Origin: Benincasa hispida
Taxonomy: Eukaryota > Streptophyta > Magnoliopsida > Cucurbitales > Cucurbitaceae
DNA: 64,000 nt
Direction of reading: 5' to 3'
Assembly (NCBI RefSeq): GCF_009727055.1
Contig: NC_052355.1
Span: 5,139,840 to 5,203,839 of the forward strand
Numbering within the stretch: the first letter of the stretch is position 1; each line of letters starts with the position of its first letter. Under the pieces are notes generated by a model. The model saw only the letters and a list, made by a program, of their open reading frames with translations, ran no database searches and was not told where the DNA came from. Both the position numbers and the translations under genes were made by a program. Positions 34,034-46,507 of the stretch are shown one piece after another.

Positions 34034-35266
34034 TTATTCTTTTTGAAGCATACTGACTACAGGTTTCCTGAGCATTCTTCCATTGGATGCGCGTCTCCAC
34101 AGATGACACAACTTGCGGTCGTTTGAGNNNNNNNNNNNNNNNNNNNNNNNNNNNNNNNNNNNNNNNNNNNNNNNNNNNNNNNNNNNNNNNNNNNNNNNNN
34201 NNNNNNNNNNNNNNNNNNNNNNNNNNNNNNNNNNNNNNNNNNNNNNNNNNNNNNNNNNNNNNNNNNNNNNNNNNNNNNNNNNNNNNNNNNNNNNNNNNNN
34301 NNNNNNNNNNNNNNNNNNNNNNNNNNNNNNNNNNNNNNNNNNNNNNNNNNNNNNNNNNNNNNNNNNNNNNNNNNNNNNNNNNNNNNNNNNNNNNNNNNNN
34401 NNNNNNNNNNNNNNNNNNNNNNNNNNNNNNNNNNNNNNNNNNNNNNNNNNNNNNNNNNNNNNNNNNNNNNNNNNNNNNNNNNNNNNNNNNNNNNNNNNNN
34501 NNNNNNNNNNNNNNNNNNNNNNNNNNNNNNNNNNNNNNNNNNNNNNNNNNNNNNNNNNNNNNNNNNNNNNNNNNNNNNNNNNNNNNNNNNNNNNNNNNNN
34601 NNNNNNNNNNNNNNNNNNNNNNNNNNNNNNNNNNNNNNNNNNNNNNNNNNNNNNNNNNNNNNNNNNNNNNNNNNNNNCTTGATAAAAGATCTCTATTTGC
34701 AAGCAGTCTGGTAATCCGTTGTGTGGACAGCCTCTTACCAGCCTCTTAAACCTCACCAAGGCATCACTGAGCGATTCGTCAGTTTCTTGTTCAAAATTCG
34801 TTATTAATTTCCTTCTCCTTGCATTCTTGGTTGGTGGGAAATATTTCATCATGAACTTTTCCACGACTTGTTCCCACGAGGTTATCTCTCCTAGTTCAAG
34901 AGAATATGCCCATTTCCATGCTTGATCGCATTAGAAAAGTGGGAATAAAGTGAGTCAGACTTCCTGGGTGGAGATATTGGGGAACACAAAAGTGTTGCAG
35001 ATTTCCATGAAGCTCCGGAGGTGGGCGTGCGGGTCTTCGCCATGCCTCCCTCCAAACTGCCTAGCAGTCTGGATCATCTGCAACATTACCGGTTTCATTT
35101 CAAACCTCGATTCGTCTAACGCTGGCCTCATGATTCCTGGAGAGAAATCGTAGAGGTTGGTTGATGCATAGTCCCGAATGGGTCTATTGCGGTCATTCGC
35201 CAGAAGGATGGGGTTGGCCAATATATTCTTTACGTTTGCGACCCTTTCTTCCCATTGTTCTGCCAT
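34034..35266 (-). pseudogene. A2 gag, interrupted by gap and stops
   Basis: Start ATG at 35266 (MAEQWEERVANVK), then SRFEMKPVMLQMIQTARQF, EDPHAHLRSFMEICNTF and TQEV followed by TGA (about 34956), the stop shared with A1 and A3. Downstream of the stop the frame continues with EKFMMKYFPPTKNARRRKLI, DALVRFKRLVRGCPHNGLP up to the N gap. Beyond the gap only knuckle-region traces remain (NDRKLCHLWR is the knuckle in a shifted frame). Gag would make the particle that packages element RNA. Confidence 0.75.
34128..34677. other. Assembly gap (550 N)
   Basis: Falls in A2 gag. The aligned part of A1 (6958-7230) is 273 bp, so the gap is probably over-sized or contains an insertion. Confidence 0.99.
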
Positions 35267-35408
35267 TCTCAGGGTTCTGTCTTGTTGTTGGCAGTTGTCT
35301 CTTAATCGTCGTCAAAACGTTCTTTCAATCTCCGAGTTCTAATTTGCCAGAGATTGAGGCCTGCAAAGAAATCAGAAAAATTATCATTAACACACTGATT
35401 TGACGAAG

Positions 35409-35426
35409 TCCCCGACAACGGCGCCA
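35409..35426 (-). other. Primer binding site of A2 (tRNA-Asp)
   Basis: Minus-strand TGGCGCCGTTGTCGGGGA, one change from the tRNA-Asp complement, 6 nt from the LTR at 35433. Confidence 0.85.
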
Positions 35427-37089
35427 GAAACTTGATGCGTTATTTTATGAGGTGAAATTATGAAATGAAATGCGGTGATAGAAATATGTTGAGCAACAAG
35501 AAATACGTTGAGCAACAAGTTTTCTCAACAGAATCCAAGTATAAACCCTACTCAGTTTCCTGGCAAGTCCAGGGTCGAACTTAGGAACTAAGGAAAACGA
35601 TATGCGGTGATAATTTTCAAGAAGACTTTGCGGTAACCAAGTAATTTAAATAGTTGTTTTGGGTTGTTGTTTGTGGTGTAAAATAAATGTATGCGGCAGA
35701 GTTAAGAAAAGAGTAGATAATAAGGAAGATGCGATGAATATGCGGTGAACGGGTTGAGAAGGGGTTCAGCTAACACTTCCTAAGATGCGTTCATGTTAGG
35801 CAATCATGCAACACACATACAATAGCAAATCATCTCTCGACACAAATGCTACTGTCACGCCCCCACCCCCAGACCACCTTCTCAACTTGGAAGAGGGATG
35901 TGACCGTAGCAGTTATCAACCCTTGAGCTGACACTTACTGCCTAATGATTCTTGCGGAATAACTCTGATACCATACTATAACTTATACACAGCGGAATGA
36001 TTAAGTCAAGGAGATAAACTATAACAGATTAAGTAGGCCCATATTTTATTATGACAGTGATATAACATTTATACAACTTAAGGATTTAACAACAAAGTTT
36101 ACAATGACAACCGTAGAAACTCTCCGGAAGTGTAATTGCCGTGGCAGATCTTGACCTTAGCAGCACCCTGGAACTCCTCATCTTCTGCTACCTGGGGGGG
36201 ATTAAGAAAACATTTTGAAGAGTGTGAGCTACTAAGCCCAGTGAGTGGTTCTTTTAAAGATGGAAATCATTTTGAAAATCATCATTTTTGGGAAATCAAT
36301 CACATAATAATAATCACAGTGTACCCATGCATGATCATGGATTTATTCATGCAATGATTAACCTTTATTCCAAAATGCTACACGTGGCATGCATATCAAA
36401 TCATCAATCAATACAATCATCTATGGAAACCTTCCTATGACCCAAATTCCCGCCAATGTGCACATCAACCATTTTATTTATCCTGCTAGTCATGCTTAGG
36501 TACTTGACCATATTTCCCGCTGATCGTCACCGACTATAATTTCCCACTGACTGAAGCCGACCAATTTTCCCGCCAAGCACCTTTTCTTAAGCATGCTAAC
36601 CACATCCCAGCCATAATCGTAGTTTCCATAGTCACACACAAAGAATATCATGGCTTTACAGTATTTATGATGCACTTCTCTTTTAACTTAAGTAAATATT
36701 CACAATGGACTCTACTGTAATGCTTGCGAGAGATGACGGCAAACCCTATAATTCATAGGATGGAAAATTCTAACATCTCAAGACTGTGAGGTTTAAGTTA
36801 TACAACTATAATATTCACATTACGTACAGATTTATCAAAGACGCAGTGCTAACAAAGAAGTATAACACCCACAGTACATCAAGCTACTCACTGTACTTTC
36901 TGACTAACAAAGCACGTACTACTCACCAAATATACTGACTTTACCCAACTATCATGCTAACAAACGATGCTCTGGAGTGACATAACATTTCCCACGCATA
37001 CTAACCTAGCAAAATTATCATGCTAGCAGGGATGGTATTTTCTCATGCAACATAATACGCACAACATCTACTGAGTTACTAAAAGCAAT

Positions 37090-37378
37090 NNNNNNNNNNN
37101 NNNNNNNNNNNNNNNNNNNNNNNNNNNNNNNNNNNNNNNNNNNNNNNNNNNNNNNNNNNNNNNNNNNNNNNNNNNNNNNNNNNNNNNNNNNNNNNNNNNN
37201 NNNNNNNNNNNNNNNNNNNNNNNNNNNNNNNNNNNNNNNNNNNNNNNNNNNNNNNNNNNNNNNNNNNNNNNNNNNNNNNNNNNNNNNNNNNNNNNNNNNN
37301 NNNNNNNNNNNNNNNNNNNNNNNNNNNNNNNNNNNNNNNNNNNNNNNNNNNNNNNNNNNNNNNNNNNNNNNNNNNNNN
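37090..37378. other. Assembly gap (289 N)
   Basis: Lies at the edge of a 34-bp tandem array, the likely cause of the failure to assemble. Confidence 0.99.
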
Positions 37379-37493
37379 CTATAACATTCACAACATATGT
37401 TAACTATCAAAACTATAACACTCACAACATATGTTAACTATCAAAACTATAACACTCACAACATATGTTAACTATCAAAACTATAACACTCAC
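37379..37493. repeat. 34-bp tandem repeat in F2
   Basis: Three units of 34 bp (CTATAACACTCACAACATAT plus GTTAACTATCAAAA) and a partial fourth. The array may extend into the gap. Confidence 0.95.
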
Positions 37494-38352
37494 CTTAATT
37501 GCTTAGAAGCCTTTCTAATAGTTCCCCTTTTCTACCTCGGGCTCCCTTTTTACCCATAGAATCTAGATCCAACTTACAGCTTAGATTACTCATAGTTCTA
37601 AACCTTATTTTAAGATACTTCCTTCTACAAAGCTATTCTAAAATGTCTCAAGCAGCTTACCATAAAATCGTAGCTCATAACTCTTCATGGTTTAGCTGGA
37701 ATCATCCAAACATCAAGACTGGCCCAACTTACCCGATAGCTCGACCCCTCTGTCTTTTCCTCATTCTCCAGCCCAATTCCTTAGAGATTCTTTTCTGGCA
37801 GCCTCACCATGAATACTAGACTCTCTTGTCTTTTAGATGGCTTTGGAATTACATCAAATGCTCAAGTTGATGCATTCTCTTTTACCTTCACTGTCCAATG
37901 CACTCTACTCTCCCCCTCTTTTTACAAATTTTATGATTTGTGATTTGAAACTGAAATCCCAACGGCTCTATTTATAGGCGTCCAAACCTCTTATGGTATT
38001 GACACCACCTACTTGGCTGCATGGCCAAATGTTTAATCCTCCCTTTATCAACGTAAGCTGACTTCACCTTGGTAAAATGTGTTCTTCCCAAATGCATCCA
38101 ACACAATTTCTTAGGGTTTAAGAATTCCTCTTAATCAGACACCTCAATTTTAATTGACGTCTGCCCTTATGTCTTCAAGCTTTGTTTGTATTCAATTTAG
38201 GGTTTTCAATGCATAATCTATAAGATTGTGGCCAAATTCAATACATAAATGCCCGGCCGTTCGATGCACAGCCGGTTTCCTTCGATCGTGTGGGTGTGAC
38301 TTTCAAATGAGGCATTCAGGCTGCTCTCGATCTCTCCAACTTTCTCGCTCAA

Positions 38353-38640
38353 ACTCTCGCTAAGGATCTCACTTTTTCCAGCCTTCTCGCTCATTTGGCT
38401 CTCGGTACTGTCGCTCTTTCCATGTTTCTCGCGAAGGATCTCGCTCTCTCCAACCTTCTTGCTAGCTTGGATCTCAGCCGTGTCGCTCTCTCTAGGTTTC
38501 TCACTAAGGATCTCACTCTCTTCAATCTCACCAGCATCGCTCTTTCCAATCTCGCCAGCGTTGCTCTCTCCTTCTTTCTCTCCACCCTTTCTCTCCAACT
38601 TCGCTCTCTCTCAGTCTCTCGCTCAGCCAATCTCACTCTC
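38353..38640 (-). repeat. 72-bp minisatellite in the F2 U3 region
   Basis: Units beginning near 38353, 38425 and 38497 (TCTCGCTAAGGATCTCACT-like) repeat every 72 bp and fade into TCTCTCC-rich sequence by about 38720. On the minus strand the array stays open as 24-residue repeats with SEILSEK and ESDT elements (open frame 38218-38598). It lies upstream of the LTR TATA box. Confidence 0.75.
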
Positions 38641-40404
38641 TCCCATTCTCTCGCTCAAATCAATCTCGCTGCCTCCACTCTCGTTGCGCTCGCTCTCGCT
38701 CTCTCCCATTTCTTCTCCCATTTTCTCTCCAATCGCGTTAGCTACTGTGAATATGGTTTATCTCCGTGTAACTTCCACACAAATTTTCCCAAATAATTTT
38801 CTATATTTTCCTCGGTTCTTCAATCCTTTATTCACTGTTCAGGATTTAAGTCTTCAAGGTTTTCTCTTCTTTTTATCCTTTTACGGTCCTCTCTACTCGT
38901 ATTCCAGGATCAAATATGGTTATCATAACTATAATACCTAACCATTATAGTTTACATTCACTTTTACTAATTGTTGATCCACAGAATGTGACAATTATTA
39001 CAGTTATTATGACAATTGTAAAATTATTAGATTATTTACATAACATATGATTTAATTTCCTCCTAATTACCCCTTAATCACTTACTTAAGTAGGAAAATG
39101 GAGATCCGGGTTTCACAGCTACAGCTTCTAATACTAATACGCATGCGATATATGTGATGAGTCTATAGGACCTACACATAAGCCTCTATTCTTATTTATG
39201 CGATGACAACATGACACACACACAAATAAGGCGACCACATACTATCATATCCTATCTCTAGGGTACATGTGATACATGTTGGCAAATAGAGCTTATCTCT
39301 AAGTCCCTATCTCTTGCTTATGCAGATCTAATCTTGCTCTCTCGAGTCTAGATTCTAACCTAGCTCTCTCAAGTCTTAGGTTCTTTCTTCAGACTCTCTC
39401 TCGAGTAGCTCTAAAGGGGTGTTGGGCACAACATAAAACAAGATAATCGCATGCAATGAAGGTCCTAGGTCATGTTAGCTTAGTTCTTCTCAACCAATTC
39501 AATAAATTGAGCTACTCATGTGTGCTCTTAAGAGAGTGAACAGATGTAGATAAAGAAGTTCCATTGTATAGATATAGAGTTGAAATACAAAATAACAATG
39601 CAAGATGAGAATAAAGAGCATGGTAGCAATCTCTTGCTTCCCAAGGCTTTTATACTGTCTTTTCTACTCTATTCAAAAGATAGTCTCACTCTGCGAGAGT
39701 CGGCCCGCTCTCTGCTTTTCCACGCCTATGGGTTCTCTCTCGAGTTGCCCTCAATGATCTTTCGGTGTCTCTTCCCTTCTCTTGCTCCACCTTCTAAATA
39801 AAAAGGAAAACTATGAACAAGGCTATTCTATCTAAGGGAAAATTCTCTAATTGTCTGAACTCCTTTACTGAAGGTTTCCTTCGATATTTATAGAGCTTCG
39901 AGGTGAAAGATTGTTTCTCTCTTATGATTGTGTGTGGATGCCATTAATTCTCTGTCTAATGCGCCGAATATTTGTCACCGAAAAGTTGAGTGTACTTGCT
40001 ACAGTAGTTCGTTAGCGGTTTGTCAACTTAATTTGGACTCGACCGTTATCAGCTCTTTGTCCCATCGTGATTTATTATGCTTTTTACCCAGATGCACTGA
40101 CCAAGTTTCACCGACTCTGTTCTTGAGCAGATGTTTACGAGCATAAATCACTGCGAAGCCTTGCGGTAACGTTGTGCTCGACCATTGATTTCTTGCGGTA
40201 ACGTTGTGCTCGATCTTTCACCTTGCATCAACGCATATTCTGCATAGAAATACAAAAGTTAACTGTTTTCATGCAATCAATGCATGCGGCCATAATATCA
40301 TGAACTTGATGCTTTTTGGACGCAATCTTACATATTTTATCAATGCTAACTTTCATTGTTTAATAACTTAGCATTGTAATAACATGCATTTCTGTCCGTA
40401 ATCA

Positions 40405-40640
40405 TGTTTGATGCTCGATTATACTCGATAGTATTCTAGGACAAACTCGATGTTTGATTACTACATGCTTGATTATACTCGATGGCATACTGGGTATTTA
40501 CTCGATGAAAATTTATTCGATTACTCAATGCTTGATTACTCGATAGCATTCATTAACATTTACTCGATGCATTACTCGATGACCTTTTACTCAATGATAC
40601 TCGATGATACTCGATGGCATTTTCATAATTACTCCATTCT
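40405..40640 (+). repeat. CTCGAT-rich degenerate repeat region
   Basis: About eleven TCGAT units, mostly ACTCGATG, at irregular 8-40 bp spacing. The same units occur left of A2 (30040-30090), so A2 inserted into this region. No gene. Confidence 0.6.
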
Positions 40641-40810
40641 CTTATATTTGTTTATTTTATTGGTCATTTTTATCCTTTCGGCACAGTTTTCTCTTAATGA
40701 CTCATAAATGCCTCGGGGACCAGTACCTACAAAATTAGAATGTAAAGCAAATAAGCAACACTATTTTGGGGGAAATAACATAGAAAATATACATCCTTTA
40801 AAGACCTAAC
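40641..40810. other. Unassigned spacer
   Basis: Nothing recognised between the CTCGAT region and E3. Confidence 0.4.
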
Positions 40811-41650
40811 AATAATACAAACACTTGTGTATTTTTCATGAGGAGGGAGATAACTCATTCAAAATTAATTTTATAATATAATGTATCTATATACATTAAC
40901 TTAATTGTATCATATACAATTAATTTAAATTCCCTTATAATTTGAACAATTTAAATTCTTCCAAAACTAAAATATTCCTTTTTTTTTTTATCCTTGGTGA
41001 GCTAGTAGGAGAACCTAATGAAGCTATAAATTAGAAGCTCCAAGGATAGAGATTAATTAATTAAACTCTTTAATTAAATTAATCAATATTCATTAACTGT
41101 AGGTCTCTCCACTAAAGACCCACTACTACACTCTTCGCACTGTATATATATTTTTGTTCCCATATATGTAACCAATTATCACTAAGTCAAGTCTTCACGA
41201 ATTGCTCATAAATATAGCTGGGACAAATTACCGTTTTACCCTTATAATTACCTCTTACTCCTTAAGTCCCACTGATCCTGTAATGAATGACTTATTTATA
41301 GTCTTATCATAAATAAAACCCTCTCGGGTCAATGAGAGGGAGGGGCCACGTTGTTCAAGGCCTGGAGTCAGCACTTAAAAGAATAATTCATCTACTTACC
41401 GTAAAGATGGGAAAAAGTGAAGTCCATCCTATGTAGTTGTGTTTTCAGATCCCTACTTGGACAAATCTCCAAAATGGTAGGCTTATTGAGTCGAAGACTC
41501 GACACACTCTAACCTTTACAAATCAAAGAACTGCCTTATGGACAGAAGTTCATAACTCAATCGGGACTGAGTTCGGGTTACCTATCGTAATTCTATCAAA
41601 TCTCTTCAGTCAATGGTCTTATAAAGAGTAAATTAATCCTTTTGGGGTCC
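40811..41650 (-). mobile_element. E3: copia-type LTR fragment
   Basis: Aligns with E2 23630-24170 and continues through the CTCTCGGGTCAATGAGAGGG block as E1 does. The terminal TGAAGG end is missing. Confidence 0.6.
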
Positions 41651-43520
41651 AGTTGAAACGACCCGACTCCATAGAACTTATACTTGGCCATTACTTTACA
41701 TGCATTCACCTCAAAACGATACTTTACATGAATTCGCAAAAACCAAATAAATGCTATGAAATAATTAACTTTTATCAAAAGTAAGTAACCGAAGTTCATT
41801 TAACACGGTACCCTTAATAAATAAAATAAAACAAAACATCACTAGCAAATATTATTTAAACCAGCCAAAAGTGTAAAAACTTAAAACTCCCTAAATTCAA
41901 CAATTGACTAAGCTTTAAAACATGAATTTGACTGGACCCAGTGGCACGATCAGGGATTCTGCCTATCATTCACCGATGTGTTCTTACCTTTACATGAAAA
42001 AGAAATATGAACATGAATGAGAATAAAATACCTAGTAGTAGCCTCACTCTCGGGTTCAGACTAAGCATGTATGTCCAATAAATGCAACATTCTAGTGGTA
42101 CATGCAGAAACCTTTATTTGTCATGGATGGCCATCTAGTGGATAATTGAACTCGTCCTACCGTTGGTGAGATGTACCCACAAACTTCTGATGAAATCCTT
42201 AAAGAAATCACTAACCTCTAGTGAAGTCACGAAGGAAATCACAACCTCTAGTGAATCCCAAAGGAGACACTAACCTTTGATGAATTTCGAAGGAGACAAT
42301 AATCTCTAGTGAATCTTAAAGGAGTCACAACCTCTGGTGAGTATAAGACTACACGTAGTGGGTAACTATCATTAACATAGATATCATGTATTAAATCAGA
42401 GTTCCACAATCATGAAAATGTAACATCATACTTATACATTTCAGAAAATTCTAGATCATGCTCATACACAAAACATAATTCAAACACATTTATCACATGC
42501 TTGTATATCCTCTCTAATCAGGCATTGTTATTTATAGATTCTTAGAACCATCCTAATTAATCCTAATTTTATCGCTCGACATGAAGGAGGTTTTAGTAGT
42601 AAGATTACTTACCTCGGATTTTAGGCCCAAAGGCAAACTCAAATAAGCTTATCTTCCTTTTACCAAACAAACCTTGAATAAAGACCTAGAATCATTAAGC
42701 CAAAAATTAAATTAAACCTTTAGGGTTTAATTCCAATTAATCAAATTTATCCAAATGTCTCCAATTTAACTTACCGAAATTATGGCTTGGTCAAAAATTA
42801 GTTTCATAACTCAATTCAATTGGCCAATCTCAACAAAAATCAAATCCAATATTTAATAACATAATTTTCAACAACTACTCTTAATTCAAAAGAGACCGGT
42901 GCTAAAACTCACCAAAATTTACCTAAATCCTCCAAAAATAGATCCTTGTAATGTTGGATAACACGTTCCCAAGCTTTAAACTTCGTTCCAGTTTTCAAAA
43001 TATAACGACATCAAAGATTCGAAACCAAATTTAATGGATAATGGAAACAATTCAAGTATCCCACCAAAAACATATTGGAATCGTTCTTGACCCACTGGAT
43101 AGTAGCCCAAAGCCTCCCAAAAACTCCAATTTAATCTTCCAATACCAAGAGGAAAACAGAATTAAACCCAATTCATAGTGGATGTTCAAGATTTAAGTGA
43201 AAACCCTTCAAAGAGAATGTCTAAAACCAACAAGAACTCACCAAAAAGAGCCTTGATTGCATTGGACGGCATGACTCGGATCTGGCGTGGATGCAGTGGC
43301 ATCTTGAATAGGAGCAATAATCGAGCAGTAGAGTTGGAAAGAAGGTGAGCAACAGATCTATGCATGGGGACGACACGCGATTGATCGAACCATATGAGTG
43401 ATGGTGGTGACTCCTCCGACTGTCGGTAACGAAGAGACGAACGGCGACGAGCGATGAAGAAGCTGACAGTGTCAGACGGATCTTGCAGCTAGGTGACGGA
43501 CAAATCTTTTTGGTCTCTCC
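41651..43520. repeat. Unassigned LTR-like sequence
   Basis: No supported coding frame. TTGAAACGACCCGACTCC at the left edge recalls the start of some plant LTRs. The tandem-like phrases CTAGTGAAGTCACGAAGG, CTAGTGAATCCCAAAGGAG and relatives (42190-42340) repeat every 30-40 bp. The family is not identified. Confidence 0.4.
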
Positions 43521-44821
43521 CAAAAGACCGCCAATCAAATAATATTTATAAATCACCAAAAAAAAAACTACTTATACTAACTAGTAATACAAGCGAAAAT
43601 TCTGAGATCGAACCATAGGGAAGATTAGTTCCTCGAAACTCATTTTTAGTTAAGGTGGTAAAATGGAGGGGGGGGGGCGTTGGTACGGATTGTACAAGTC
43701 GAAGTGCATGAATAGTAAGATACAAGAAAATAAAATATAGAAATGCAATTAATAAAGATTTCCTAGTCTAGAGAAATGGAGTTGCCCAATGTAATTCAGG
43801 TCATCGAATTTTCATAATATGACTTAACTTTTCTTGCCTATGCCTAACCAAATTAATTAGAATTCTCATTAAACATCCTTAAAATCTAATTAGCTAACAT
43901 GAGAAAATGCATCTACTTTAAACACATTACCTAATTGCATTAAGCTTTAGGGAGACGCTGGGATGAACTAATTAACTTCCACCATCTAGTTAACTCGTAA
44001 AAATATGATTTTCACATTGAGATTTATTAAAGCATTACCTAATGCGGTTGAACTTCACAATTAAGCAAGTTAATCTAATCTCTTGCTTCTCATGGTTCAT
44101 TGCCTTAATCAAGATTAAACTAAGCATGGAACTACATAAACAAGTATTGGTTTTCAATCAAATACATGAAACTGCAGTTCGCAATCAGTAAGTTCAAAGT
44201 GAGAATCCATAAACAAGATATATACATCATAATATAAAAGTTCTCCCAAAAATTAATGTGAGTTCTTCCAAATGCCTAAGCTAGAGAAAACCCTAGGACT
44301 TACCTTCCCATGGGATGAAGAAGATAAAATTTGGGCTGCATATCAACTACTTACATGAGAAAAAGGAAGAAATTAGAGAAAAATGCAAGTGAAAAGGGTA
44401 AAAAGGCAGAGAAATCGGCTGAAGGCCGATTAGAAGGTTGATCCAAAAACGAAGAATTCTTTGTATAGTAGTCACGGTGGCTCCACAGCGATAGGGATGG
44501 CATCACGACACTTTAGCGTGCACGGGCGTCTGTCAAAGTACATAACACCACAACATTATAGGACAATGTCGCGATGCTACACCAAAATCTGGTGCTTCTG
44601 GAAAAGCATTGCGCCTCTAGGGGTATTTTCGTCATTTTGCCTTATTTAAAGCTCATATGCTCTTTTTAGCTCCTAATTGCTCCAAATTAACCGTAAAGAA
44701 CCCGTAACGACCAATTCTACCTCCAACTTGATACCTTTAAAAATACTAAATAAACACATTAAACATAGCAACGACCTTAATTATGAAGAGGAAGATAGTA
44801 CATTTCTGATGCTATGAAACA
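43521..44821 (-). mobile_element. D2: 3' LTR of another Athila-like element
   Basis: The minus-strand LTR start TGTTTCATAGC is preceded by TAAGTTGGGGG (44822-44832). The body includes CATTGCGCCTCTAGGGG and GTCGCGATGC, loosely like the D1 LTR. The left boundary is approximate. The only internal sequence seen is 44833-45014, cut by A3. Confidence 0.55.
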
Positions 44822-44855
44822 CCCCCAACTTAATTCTTGATCGTCCTCGAGCAAG
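44822..44855 (-). promoter_or_regulatory. D2 polypurine tract and hairpin
   Basis: Minus strand: stem CTTGCTCG / CGATCAAG (8 bp, one mismatch) with AGGA loop at 44836-44855, then TAAGTTGGGGG and the LTR. Confidence 0.65.
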
Positions 44856-45014
44856 GTAGAATCATACATTCACACAAAATATACTTGCTCAATCACAAGG
44901 GTTGTTACTCTAGTCTCAACAGTCTCTTAAGATAAGATTGGCAATAAAAAATGAAATCTGACTACAATCAATCAATAAAGCATAGTTTAAAAATGATTCT
45001 TCGCTATTCATACA

Positions 45015-46507
45015 TGATAACGGGCAGAAATGCACGTTATCATAGTGCTAGGTTCTTAAACAATGTTGGATTGTGTTGATGAAATATGTTAATTTACGTC
45101 CATTAAGCATCAATTTCATATTATTGCGGTCGCATGCATTCAACGCATTAGAACAGTAGATTTTTGTATTTTTGTGCAGAATATGCGTTGACGCAATGCA
45201 AGAATTGCGATCATAGGAAATCTTTGGTCGAGCGCAACTTCACCGCAAAGCTTTACAATGATTGTGTTCGCAAACATTCGCCCGAGAAGGATCACCACAA
45301 CTTGGTCAGCACAACATGGTGGGCGCATTTGGGTGAAAGGCTAATAAATTGCGATGGGATAGAAAGCTGATGACAGTCGAATCCGAATTAAGTTAACAGC
45401 CGATAATGATCTCAAAGTACATTCAGCTTTTCGGTGACAATTATTCGGCGCATCAGTCAGGTATTAAAGTCGTCCCATCTGTACAACCATGAGAGAGAAG
45501 CCGCCTTTCACCATGGATGCTCTATAAATACCAAGGGCATTCTTCAGAAAAGGGGTTAACGAGTTGATCAGTTCACCATTCTTTAGTTCATACGTACGTC
45601 TTTGTTCTTAGTTTTCTTTCATTTTAAGGTGGACACGAGGAAGGAGGTTGTGCCGGCAGATCGTTCCGGTAAGCATGGGAGAGCGCCAAAAGCTTCAAGG
45701 GCAGAGAGAGGGCCAGCGGCTGCGGAAGAAGGAACATCTTTAGAACCAAATAAAGATTTCAGTGTAAAAGCCTCGGTCAGCAAGAAATTGCTACAATGTT
45801 CTCTACCTTTAACTTCCATTGTTATTTTGTACTTAAACTCGTTTATAAAAATGGAATTCCTTCTCTATATCTGTTCGCTCTCTGTTATTTACGCATGAGT
45901 AGCTAAATCAGTTGAATGGGTTGAGAAGCATTTAGCTAGCACAACCAAGGAATCTTCATTCTTTGCGATTATCTTGTATTATATATGCTTCATTCATCCA
46001 TTAGAGATACTCAAGAGGGTAGTCTACGGACAGGATCTAGACTTGGGAAGGTCAGGTTAGAATCTAGGCTGGGAAGAGCCAGATTAGAACGCATAATCAA
46101 GAAATAGGAGCTTAGGAATGAGCACTATTTGTTATTAACGCATCGCATGCATCCTAGAGATAGGATATGATTGTATGCGGTCACCTTGCTTTCATGCATT
46201 TTGCATCATCACATAGGACAAGAGTAGAGACTTAGGCATAAGCTCTATGGACACTTTTGCATTCAACACACGCGTCCTGGACTTAGGAGCATCGCATTTG
46301 CATTGAAAAATGACTTCCTATGTATGGTTGTAACATGATCACATAGTCTAACGCATTCCCACGAAACGCTAGCTAAAGATCTTCTCAACCGTTCATCGCA
46401 TACTCATTGCATCTATCACACAAATGCCTTTTCTCAAATCCGCCGCATTTTTTTATTTTCTCATTAACGCAATCAACAACAAACCAACAATTTATTTACT
46501 TAGTTAC
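45015..46507 (+). mobile_element. A3 5' LTR, part before B1
   Basis: TGATAACGGGCAGAAATGCA start; TATAAATA at 45523-45530. The GTTAC at 46503-46507 is duplicated after B1. Confidence 0.85.

Larger units (their letters stand above)
35853..39117 (-). mobile_element. F2: 3265-bp solo LTR
   Basis: Flanked by a perfect 5-bp duplication GCTAC (35848-35852, 39118-39122) inside the A2 LTR. Termini on the minus strand are TGTGAAACCC...GCGTGACA. TATAAATA reads on the minus strand at 37969-37976, so transcription would run leftward. There is no primer site, polypurine tract or coding domain, which fits a solo LTR left by recombination. The length suits the large-LTR chromovirus lineages, but the lineage is not proven. 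Confidence 0.75.
30116..40404 (-). mobile_element. Element A2: non-autonomous gag-protease element with nested solo LTR
   Basis: Complete minus-strand element between 5-bp duplications TGTTT (30111-30115 and 40405-40409). 3' LTR 30116-31799, polypurine tract, two 48-nt motifs, protease, gag with a sequence gap, primer site, 5' LTR 35433-40404. F2 is inserted in the 5' LTR; without it A2 is about 7.0 kb. As in A1, RT, RNase H and integrase are missing and the joint after protease is the same. An internal deletion of about 250 bp removes the gag C-terminus (near 34030). Confidence 0.9.
35433..40404 (-). mobile_element. A2 5' LTR, split by F2
   Basis: LTR parts 35433-35852 and 39118-40404 add to about 1.70 kb after removing F2 and one duplicated GCTAC. 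A short tandem repeat of GTTGAGCAACAAG (35490-35515) is specific to this copy. Confidence 0.85.

Noticed and set aside
37018..37425. Frames spanning the N gap
   Set aside because: Mostly unknown residues; the flanks are a 34-bp tandem repeat.
37379..37493. Possible CRISPR-like array
   Set aside because: The units are contiguous with no spacers, in a plant LTR. It is a plain tandem repeat.
38218..38598. Minus-strand 126-codon frame with Ser/Glu repeats
   Set aside because: Explained by a 72-bp minisatellite inside a solo LTR. The end has no recognisable domain.
43221..43559. Minus-strand 112-codon frame
   Set aside because: Lies in LTR-like sequence with no domain, low complexity in parts and no homologous frame in the other copies.
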